Below are positions 55,555-64,000 of a stretch of DNA of 64,000 bases, piece by piece. The first letter of the stretch is position 1. Each line of letters starts with the position of its first letter. A program made the translations under genes and the position numbers. Under the pieces are notes generated by a model. It was given only the letters and a program-made list of their open reading frames with translations, was not told the origin of the DNA and searched no databases. The DNA is taken from positions 70,361,865-70,425,864 of the forward strand of contig CM036753.1 of assembly GCA_020796225.1 (NCBI GenBank), written 5' to 3'. This DNA comes from Arion vulgaris (Eukaryota > Mollusca > Gastropoda > Stylommatophora > Arionidae).

Positions 55555-56239
55555 TAATGCTTAAGGTAGTGACATAGTCTTCTATTCATTATATTTTGGC
55601 TGAACAGACGGACCATAAGCGATTCTATAACAGACATATTATTAACACTAGTCCAAATGATAACATAAGCCACATTACAAGAATAAATCAGAGCACGATC
55701 TTTCTACTCCAAATCCAATACATAGATAAAACCATCATCATTGCATTTTGGTGAATAACTATGTTATGCTGCGATCATTTTCTTGTATAGTACGATTTCA
55801 ACGGCAGTACACAAACTCCGAAACACCAGCGAGGATATCGATGTAATTTTGAAGATGATGAAAATGGGAGTAGACATTTCATTTACTCTTTTAAATAATT
55901 TTTTCACTGGCTTTGCTTTCCAGCCTTTTCTTATTGATTTGTTTAGCTGTCATTGGTTCTTTTACATGCTCAAATTGAACATGGAACATATGTTTTATCG
56001 TCCGACAGAACTAGAAACTCGGTCTCACCTATATCAATGATCTCTTGACAAATATTTTGATTGCAACGAGAGGTGAGCACCTTACCATCACACTCATAAA
56101 CTGTGAATGGAGGTTGAGAATATCATTGTGACTATGAAGTAGCTATATGAGCAAGACGATCACTATTTCTTTTAGACTCAGTAAATACTAAAGAAGATGC
56201 AGTTTAAATGGATGGGGAATTAATGAATGATATACATAT
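55555..56239. other. Spacer, nothing recognised
   Basis: An 85-codon frame at 55783-56040 has one hydrophobic stretch but no homologous family that I recognise. Confidence 0.45.
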
Positions 56240-56550
56240 ATAAACATTCATCTATATAGGCTAAGATGGTAAGGGTATGTGCGAAGAGTGAACAATTGTC
56301 GCATGGCAAAACAAATATTGTTCTGTTGGGGAAACTTTCGGAGGGGAAGAGGCATCAAGGCAGATCACTGCTTAGATATAAAGATCTTTGCAAGGTCTCA
56401 ATGAATAACTTTTATATCGGTCCCACTCCCAGCAAGTGGGAAAGACTAGCTGATGATTGAGTTATATAGAAAGCAACATTACGCAAAGGTGCAGAATCTT
56501 TCGAAAAGAGACTTAGGGATGAGCTGAAAGACAAAAGCGAAAATTGAGAA
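56240..56550 (+). mobile_element. LINE C-terminal fragment (family 6)
   Basis: Frame reads NIVLLGKLSEGKRHQGRSLL, RYKDLCKVSMNNFYIGPTPS and KWERLADD before a stop, matching the end of a LINE type with LYGEL-x-GKR-x2-G-x3-RYKD-x-LK and W-x3-A-x-DR. Confidence 0.82.
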
Positions 56551-56594
56551 GCTGTCACAGTCAAACACTTGCCAATTGACCGTCTGTAAGGACC

Positions 56595-56797
56595 TGCCCG
56601 CATGCCCAGCGTGTTCGTAGCGCGTTGGACGACGGGTGACAAGCTCCATGTGAGTGCGGGTTCAATTTCGCGGGCTGACAAAAAAGTCACAGGTTCTCCA
56701 GATTCACGGTGTTCGTGGCACCGAACCGAAGGGTTACGATGTCCGTGGCACCGAACGCAAGAGCTGAAAGCTCAAGTGTTTCTGGATCGAAAAAAAA
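56595..56797 (+). mobile_element. SINE-A copy
   Basis: tgcccgcatgcccagcgtgt, A-box region gtagcgcgttggacgacggg, B-box region gcgggttcaatttcgcgggc, body gtcacaggttctccagattc, ggtgttcgtggcaccgaacc, gagctgaaagctcaagtgtt, and an A tail. Confidence 0.9.
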
Positions 56798-57128
56798 TAT
56801 ATCTGATCTCGTTTAACTTGTGTGGATTATTTTTCTGGTCATACTTGGATTCGTTGAAATGTACAAACTGATGTGCTGGTTTTAATAGTACATATGATGA
56901 TGATGAAGCTGGGTACGGATCGAGGTGACATACTAACATCAGGCAATTATCGTCTGATGGAGAGCGCTGCAATGTATGAATGATCGAAGATAACAATTAA
57001 GGAGTTTAGAATTGAACATGGGATGAATATGATGAAGTATTAGTTGCACTTCTAATCAGCGAGTAAAATAAACAATGAGCGATCACATCTTCTGCCATAT
57101 GCTGAATAAGAATTAGTACATATAAGCT
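56798..57128. other. Spacer, nothing recognised
   Basis: No supported feature. Confidence 0.45.
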
Positions 57129-57343
57129 TTGGGCGTCTCTATGGTGAAGTGGTTAAGACACTTGTTTGTTGTTCTGAAAGTTGTGGGTTCAAATCTGGAC
57201 CGATTCATATGTACAATTATTTTAGATCCTTAGAATTGTTGCTGGAGCAACGGAGTTCGTGCTTTGTGCCACATTCACGGCAGATTGCGTATGTGGAAAC
57301 CGGATGCAATGAAGTAAATTCTTCGCCTTTAGACCATCTTTAG
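57129..57343 (+). mobile_element. SINE-B copy, target of the P-type transposon
   Basis: gcgtctctatggtgaagtgg (A-box region), aaagttgtgggttcaaatct (B-box region), gaattgttgctggagcaacg, gagttcgtgctttgtgccac, and end cttcgcctttagaccatctt. The P-superfamily element starts 9 bp further on. Confidence 0.85.
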
Positions 57344-57351
57344 ATATGGAT

Positions 57352-60300
57352 CAGTGGCGGTTCGTGATTATTTTTGTTGGTGGGGCCAGACACAATTTTC
57401 GGAAAACCATGGTTTTGTGTTCCATTATATTTTAGTATTTACTATTTACTTGTCTATTCCGGAAAGATATTCAACTTTCAAAGCTAATCACTATCACGTT
57501 AAAAGTAATAATTATGAACAAATAATTTATAAAATAACAAATACACATTACGCATTATTTTTGGTGGGTCCAGCCACAGCCAGGCTATAGCCCAGGCCGT
57601 ACAACTGGCCAGGTATTCCCTGACCTAGATAAGAAAAGGGGCTGACTATATTCTTAAGATCTCTTTACGAAATCCATTACTGTACAGACATACATTTAAT
57701 GACAAACATCGTAAATGGATTATAGATAATAATAAACTTGAGATATGGTCATAAAATGAATTTTATTTTAATCAAATGATCATGGTTTTATTTATATTTG
57801 GTTTTATTCATATTTAACACAGCTTTAAGAAAATTCAATGTAGAAGCTCAAAATGATTAACAAAGTATTGCAGAACAACAGTTGCATTATAATGTAATAC
57901 ATAGCTGTATAATAAGGTACAATATACATTTCTAACAGACACAGAAGTTGCTTTAACTGTAGCACACTTTGTTGTTCTTTTATATATGTCCATCTTTCTT
58001 AGATCATTGATATGTAATGATAAATATTGTAAACAATTGACTATAAACAATTACTTGCTAGTGAAGTTTGAAGTACTCTTCCAAGTTTATACATTTTATG
58101 GACATTTGAAGCACATACAGCAAATTATATCAGATGAACTGAAAACAAAAACGCCCGTCATGCAAACATTACAAATTAGCTTATACACATTGTTTCTTAT
58201 CGTTTGCCTTGAGATATTTGATGTGTAAACTGAAGGTTGTTGCAAAGTGTTAATTGATGAAACTTAATGTGAAAATTTGGCCAATTTTCTCTTGTTAGAA
58301 GAACTGACTGTTTTATCATTATGCATTTTTCTGTAATTGTTTAAGAATACATTAGACAGTGGGGATAATGCTTTTGAAATAATGCTTGCCTTTGGACATC
58401 CATTAGCACACACACCACTAAATTCATCAGCACAATGTTTCACAATACTACATGTAACAATATGGATAAGGAGCTTCTTATGCTGTTTACAAGCCAGAAA
58501 TTTTGCTTCTAATTCTGGTGATATGAGCCTCTGCATAGCAGCATATGACACAAACGTCAACAGTGTAATCAGTTTAGATGGGTATTTAAGCCCTCCTCTA
58601 TCCAGTAATTGAATGTAGTCAGTTGCAATCTCTGGCTGAACATCAACTGTCATTGTTTTCTCCATTTGTAGCAAGGCCTTACATGAAATGCACTGAGTTT
58701 TCCTACTGATCTTACTGGAGACATATCCAGCAATATATACTAATGATTCCTCTGTACCTTCTACACAAAGCAACTCACAATCATTAGGATCAATGTGGAA
58801 AAACACTTTGTCTACATCAGACTGGATACCATCTTCAAAAAACACTATCACATTCATCACCCTCATGACTCATAGCTTCAGCAAAGTTACGAATTGAAAA
58901 ATGACCATAGACAGATGATGTGAGACACAATAGGGAGTAAATCTTCAATTTCTTTTCTGTTTCTAATATTTGTTCACTGATACTAGATAATTAGAACCAG
59001 ACAATTGACGATATTCACCAAAGCGGGCTTCTAAGTTATCAGTTTGCAATTTTCCCAAAAGTATGAATTCTACATTGAAAGTAGAAAAGGAATACTCAGC
59101 CAGTTCAATCATAACAGTTACAGAATGCAGTAAAGCAGAATTAGTACAATTTGAGATTGATGTTTTATTCAGAAGTAACTCGGTTGTGGCGGGATATGAT
59201 AATGTCTGCTCTGCATCTTTCTGGTTCAGCCAATTTCTCCCCAGACATTTCAACAGATGCACTGAGTCATACAATAAAAAAATTTTTTTACCAGCAATTC
59301 CAGGATTTTCTATATATGTACTGTTGTTTTTAGAAGGTTATTATAAACTTTACGGTTAACTGAGTTGTTGTCTGCAAGTACTGCCAGAACTGTGAAACCG
59401 CACTTTTGTACACTGTTGATGATCTGAAGCAATTTTGTGCCAAGATCCTCTGATGTCATCCTGTACATAGGCGACAGCTCAACAACTTCTCGATAACTTC
59501 CAAACACTGAGGAAATGAGAAAAGCCTGTACTGTTGTTGCTGATTGCATAGAGTTTTCAGCCCTACCAAGTAACCTACCACCTGAGTATGTTACAGCTGA
59601 TTTGATATGAATTTCATCCATTTGTACTGCCACAATCTTTTCCAACTCAGAAAGTCTGCACTCTTTAAATTTCATGTATGTAGAAATGTTGCCATCATCA
59701 TTAGACAATGAATAAGGAGAAGTTAATTTTTTATGTAGATGGATGTGGGAGACATAATAAGAGAGATTTTCTGATAAATCTATAGCATGCAGGAGATTTC
59801 AAGAAAACCATATAGGAAAAGCATAATGTACAACTACTGTAGCGTCTTCTGTATTTGTCCTTATTGACAAGTTGTACCTGCTCTAAGATAAATGTTAGTT
59901 GTTTTTCATGTATGTGTGTATTAGTATCTTCTGATGATAATATTAATTCTCTAACAATTTCTAAATTACTATATGCTTCTTCTAATAAATCATTAATACT
60001 CTTTATGTTTGGAGAAGTAGCAGGATCAGTATCTTTGTAGTGGATCAGTAAATTTTCCAGCTGTGACCACCTCTCAAGTTTACTGTTAATTAAAATCCAA
60101 TCAAGATATTTACAAGACACTTGTTTATTTTCTACATAAACTTGTACACTCATGTCTGGTAAAACATTTACACTTACAGAAATGGATGGTGCACTGTTTG
60201 CTTTCACATTCATAGTATACAAAACAAGACAAGTAAATATATCCTCTGTGACTGTATGCATTCTCAGTTTTTATCTAACAAGTCTTTTAACTTTACTGTT

Positions 60301-60994
60301 ATCTCACACTGTAAAGTTGGAAAATCTTGTATAATATCTGCAGACAACCACTCAGCTGTTCTATTGTCATGTTTGCTGACAATTTCTGCTACTCTTATTT
60401 CTGGATCTTTACGAGATTGTGGTTGTTGACTCGATAAATAAGATGGCAATTCAGGAAAGAGAGATGGATAAGCAGTTTTTTTAAACCAGGATGGATGCTT
60501 CCGAGGAAGTTCATGTTTAATTCCACATTTATCTATAAATGTATCAGACAATATAATGTCACATGGATGAAAATGTTTACGACACACAACGCTTGATTTA
60601 GCTGGTGACCTGTCTTTTCGTGGAATGCATTTCTTCCATCTGTCTCTCCTATCAGAATTTGATGGGAATTTAAAAACACTCACATATTCTTTAGTCGAGT
60701 CGTAGTTCGATTTACATCCAGGAACACAGCACTTTTTGCCCATTTTAAGATGAAAACAATATGCACAAATTCAATTTAACACTCTGCAATATCAGTAATC
60801 CAAATATTTGTTGTAGATAAATATACAAGGACTCAAAATCGTGTAAAATAACAAGACACGCTGACGTTCTATCGTTTACCGACACACAAAATGTCAGACC
60901 ACTTTACGGAAGAGAGAAATCCTGATGTCCGGCCCAGTAGTTTATAGTTGGCTCTGGTCCAGCCCCACTGGCCCTTAATGACAAGCCGCCACTG
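57352..60994 (-). mobile_element. P-superfamily (THAP) DNA transposon, 3.6 kb
   Basis: Terminal inverted repeats cagtggcggttcgtgattat (left) and, reversed, cagtggcggcttgtcattaa (right). Flanks atatggat (57344-57351) and atatgtat (60995-61002) match at 7 of 8 positions, as expected for the 8-bp duplications of P elements. It contains one minus-strand transposase gene in several frames. The first 230 bp hold both core types found in the short MITEs (gtatttactatttacttgtc and aaaataacaaatacacatta), so this element is the likely source family of those MITEs. Confidence 0.9.
58264..60743 (-). pseudogene. THAP9/P-element-type transposase, frame-broken
   Basis: DNA-cutting transposase of the P superfamily. 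N-terminal THAP zinc finger from an ATG at 60741-60743 (C5, C10, C54, H57 of MGKKCCVPGC...VCRKHF; FKFP and W36 also conserved). A linker and helix-turn-helix part follow, with CYRFIRKSLLLCLPHPS. The RNase H-like catalytic core has VQMDEIHIKS (first Asp, 59616-59618) and VLADNNSVNRKVYNNL (second Asp, 59370-59372). The GTP-binding-insertion type segment has DSVHLLKCLGRNWL, then LQTDNLEARFGEYRQLSGSN with the late acidic residues (about 59031-59040). The C-terminal part has CISCKALL and ends SNKRKLAKFSH. Frame breaks: about 60272 (an A-run one base short), 59735, 59310 (tata repeat), 58977 and 58834 (a T-run one base long). It is inactive as written, though several breaks could be consensus errors. 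Confidence 0.92.
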
Positions 60995-61002
60995 ATATGT
61001 AT

Positions 61003-61445
61003 ATATATTTAATGAGATCATCATAGAAATGTGTGACGTAGATGCTACATTATTTAGTTCCTATAATTGATGCAAAAAAAGTGAAAACAATTATCTCCTA
61101 AAACGATTTGGCTATTAATACATGTATATATACAGAACATACGCCAACTTGGCTCAATTATTTCGTCAACATTAAAGTTATCAACATTTGTTTAGAAAGT
61201 GAGAGAAGTTCATGAACCATCCGTTCGATACCAGAGAAACACTGGGAAGTAAAGTTGAAAAACAGATGTTGACCACCATCAGCAATCATGTGCCGTTGGG
61301 GAAATAAAATTATCGACCGACCAAAGTATTTACCATCATACGCCATGGTATGAAAACAGGTTCTGTACTTTTAGATTTCTTGGAGATAAATTAATTATTT
61401 TCATTTCATAAATAACAGAACTGTGCCTATATTAAGTCGAATCTA
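61003..61445. other. Spacer with weak SINE-F similarity
   Basis: ccagagaaacactgggaagt, aaagttg, gttgaccaccatcagcaatc, atgtgccg at about 61230-61300 weakly match the SINE-F body. The rest is unassigned. Confidence 0.4.
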
Positions 61446-61449
61446 AAAA

Positions 61450-61765
61450 CAATTAAGTCTATCTAGAAAGAACTGAAAATCAAAGAAAACTGGCTGATGC
61501 TGTAAAAAAGTAATGACAAAATTGAAGTATTTTGGACATATAAAAGACTCGACCTTTGGACATTTAAAAGACTCGATGGGTTGGAGAATTATGGAAGGAG
61601 ACATCCCGGCAAAAAATGAAAATATGAAGACCACGGAGAAATGTATTCAGAATGTAACTGATGACTTCAGCATGACGGCTGCAGAGGCGGAGCATATTTC
61701 GTGTGTGAGAGAGAAATTGTGAAGGACTGTTAGGGTGGTAAAGTTCTGCTAAGAACAAGCTATTT
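61450..61765 (+). mobile_element. LINE C-terminal fragment (family 4) with 24-bp duplication
   Basis: MTKLKYFGHIKDS, then a repeated FGHLKDS, GWRIMEGDIPAKNENMKTTE, KCIQNVTDDFSMTAAEAEHI. Aligns with 39595-39905. The segment ttggacatataaaagactcg is duplicated in frame (61529 and 61556). Confidence 0.83.
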
Positions 61766-61844
61766 GATAGTGATATATTATATTAAATTTTTGAATTTTT
61801 GAAATTTTTAATCGATTCTAAAATTTTTGTTTGTTCGCCTAATT

Positions 61845-61970
61845 ATAAATTCAGGCGTAGTCATGATGCGTAATTTGGCATCTGTGACTGATTTTTGCAT
61901 GAAGGTTTGCTTTCCTTATCTCAGTGTTCCTAACCATTTAGAATAATCTTACTCCGACTTCAGAGGTATC
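61845..61970. repeat. Dispersed repeat shared with 3982-4150
   Basis: aaattcaggcgtagtcatga, catctgtgactgatttttgc and cttcagaggtatcg match the earlier copy, with a divergent centre. Confidence 0.4.
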
Positions 61971-62160
61971 GATTCTAATAATAGTTCCGCTTTAATTTTA
62001 ACCTTTTCTATTTCCTATGTACCATTAGTGAAGCACATGTATCGATCCGTCAAACTTTTTCTACGTCTAGTATTAGGAGACTTGGTATCGAGATGAAGGC
62101 TTGACTACTTCTGGTTTCATTAAGACCATGCCCAACTGAGATTATTGATTTGAAACACTT

Positions 62161-63396
62161 CAAGATTGACGTGTGAGAATGTCGATGTTAACTTTGAGTT
62201 TGATGTGTGAGAATGTCGATGTTAACTTAAAGTTTGACGTGTGAGAAGAATGTCGATGTTAACTTCAAGATTGACGTGTGAGAATGTCGATGTTAACTTA
62301 AAGTTTGACGTGTGAGAATGTCGATGTTAACTTCAAGATTGACGTGTGAGAGGAATGTCGATGTTAACTTCAAGATTGACGTGTGAGAATGTCGATGTTA
62401 ACTTCAAGTTTGACGTGTGAGAAGAATGTCGATGTTAACTTCAAGTTTTACGTGTGAGAATGTCGATGTTAACTTCAAGTTTGACGTGTGAGAATGTCGA
62501 TGTTAACTTCAAGATTGACGTGTGAGAAGAATGTCGATGTTAACTTCAAGTTTGACGTGTGAGAATGTCGATGTTAACTTCAAGTTTGACGTGTGAGAAT
62601 GTCGATGTTAACTTCAAGATTGACGTGTGAGAAGAATGTCGATGTTAACTTCAAGCTTGACGAGTGAGAAGTATGTCGATGTTAACTTAAAGTTTGACGT
62701 GTGAGAATGTCGATGTTAACTTCAAGACTGACGTGTGAGAAGAATGTCGATGTTAACTTCAAGTTTGACGTGTGAGAATGTCGATGTTAACTTCAAGATT
62801 GACGTGTGAGAATGTCGATGTTAACTTCAAGATTGACGTGTGAGAATGTCGATGTTAATTTCAAGCTTGACGTGTGAGAAGAATGTCGATGTTAACTTCA
62901 AGACTGACGTGTGAGAAGAATGTAAATGTTAACTTCAAGATTGACGTGTGAGAAGAATGTAAATGTTAACTTCAAGATTGACGTGTGAGAAGAATGTCGA
63001 TGTTAACTTCAAGCTTGACGTGTGAGAAGTATGTCGATATTAACTTAAAGTTTGACGTGTGAGAATGTCGATGTTAACTTCAAGACTGACGTGTGAGAAG
63101 AATGTCGATGTTAACTTCAAGTTTGACGTGTGAGAATGTCGATGTTAACTTCAAGATTGACGTGTGAGAATGTCGATGTTAACTTCAAGATTGACGTGTG
63201 AGAATGTCGATGTTAATTTCAAGTTTGACGTGTGAGAAGAATGTCGATGTTAACTTCAAGTTTGACGTGTGAGAATGTCGATGTTAACTTCAAGATTGAC
63301 GTGTGAGAAGAATGTCGATGTTAACTTCAAGATTGACGTGTGAGAATGTTGATGTTAACTTCAAGATTGACGTATGAGAAGAATGTAAATGTTAAC
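62161..63396. repeat. 34/37-bp minisatellite, about 35 copies
   Basis: Units of attgacgtgtgagaatgtcg plus atgttaacttcaag, with a 3-bp gaa insertion (gagaagaatg) making the 37-bp form. The two lengths are intermixed, and a block is repeated at about 62,650-62,880 and 63,010-63,240 (gacgagtgagaagtatg / gacgtgtgagaagtatg). Confidence 0.96.
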
Positions 63397-63458
63397 GATC
63401 AGACAACCAAAGATTCGAATGTTGAACTACTTGCAATATCGACATTGGTTATTGGTTA

Positions 63459-63830
63459 CTAAACTAACATCATTGCACTCCGGGCAGACCCATAGGTGCT
63501 CAGCCCCTCCTCCCGCAACAGATATCGAAGAGTATGCGTACTGATGGTTCCCATGGCTCGCTGATTAAACACACTCCTCACTCTGCCCGTCATGGATCCA
63601 GTTCTACTTGTACAATGGGTAACTCTAAACTGCTTAAATCGCTTGATCGGTTCAACATCTATTTTAGTGTTCTCATTCAACAGACAGTCGCGAAGAGACA
63701 GAAGAACATCCCCCTTATCCATCTTCAATTTCCCAACAATCGATGCTGTTGATCCAAGTCTGTCCGCTTTCTCATAACCAACATTACGAGCAATGCAAGA
63801 AGGATGTTTTAGTATTTGATTGTTGTTTAA
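63459..63830 (-). mobile_element. LINE C-terminal fragment with RNase H end
   Basis: The open minus-strand frame reads HPSCIARNVGYEKADRLGST, ASIVGKLKMDKGDVLLSLRD, CLLNENTKIDVEPIKRFKQF, CTSRTGSMTGRVRSVFNQRA and MGTISTHTLRYLLREEGLST, with a stop at 63459-63461. G-x-EKADRL fits the end of a LINE RNase H domain (G-N-E-x-AD-x-LA), and VFNQ-x4-GTIS-x-TLRYLLR fits the tail of the same class. It is related to 566-923 at the other end of the window. No break is seen within this stretch, but the rest of the element is absent. Confidence 0.7.
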
Positions 63831-64000
63831 GCATGTAGATTCCTACCATCAACGATGTCCCTAAGATTGGTTATTGTTGTTGTTTAAGCATGTAGATTCC
63901 TACCATCAACGATGTCCTAAGATTGTTATTGTTGTTGTTTAAGAGTAGATTCCTACCATCAACGATGTCCCTAAGATTGGTTATTGTTGTTGTTTAAGAG
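63823..64000. repeat. 57-bp minisatellite, runs off the window
   Basis: At least three units of tgtttaagcatgtagattcc plus taccatcaacgatgtcccta, agattggttattgttgt. Later units are 3-4 bases shorter, and the array continues past the window edge. Confidence 0.93.

Overview
The window is animal genomic DNA made almost entirely of repeats. I infer a gastropod mollusc, probably a pulmonate snail. Reasons: a SPIN-type hAT transposon (known from the pond snail Lymnaea as well as tetrapods), many decayed LINE 3' ends of types common in molluscs, several tRNA-derived SINEs, and one spliced class A GPCR exon. This is inference; no species marker is present. No intact cellular gene is visible, and the only host-type coding sequence is the GPCR exon near the left end (938-1713, minus), which carries a frameshift.

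Tandem arrays fill about 25 kb, close to 39% of the window. The largest are a 30/32-bp satellite at 15123-27551 (about 390 units), a 12-bp array at 40961-43970 (about 250 units), a 71-bp array at 5521-7150 and a 34/37-bp array at 62161-63396. Many have units divisible by three without stops, which creates long but meaningless open frames on both strands. At least three shorter minisatellites (7585-7744, 9107-9457, 50734-51255) have arisen inside LINE copies: each unit is recognisable as a piece of the element's own sequence.

DNA transposons: a 3.6-kb P-superfamily element (57352-60994) encodes a frame-broken THAP-domain transposase. Its terminal inverted repeats match a family of about 160-bp MITEs, with seven copies at 1918, 2441, 9838, 12525, 38462, 45652 and 55392, three of them with perfect 8-bp target duplications. 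There is also a SPIN-like hAT element (53097-53578, perfect 8-bp TSD), a second hAT-type MITE (2762-3213, perfect 8-bp TSD) and a mariner-type MITE (38965-39489, TA flanks) with a SINE nested inside it.

Retroelements: about twenty LINE fragments of perhaps ten families, almost all 3' ends, the longest at 28535-30190 with recognisable reverse transcriptase motifs. At least six putative tRNA-derived SINE families, here called A to F, occur, several with clear target duplications and nesting (A in B at 34146-34408; A in a LINE at 8779-9003; C in a mariner MITE at 39152-39423; D inside the 12-bp array at 43973-44213).

The layout reads as a gene-poor region that accumulated insertions, in which local slippage turned parts of elements into minisatellites. 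Frame breaks in the GPCR and transposase often sit at homopolymers or short repeats, so consensus errors must be separated from true decay.
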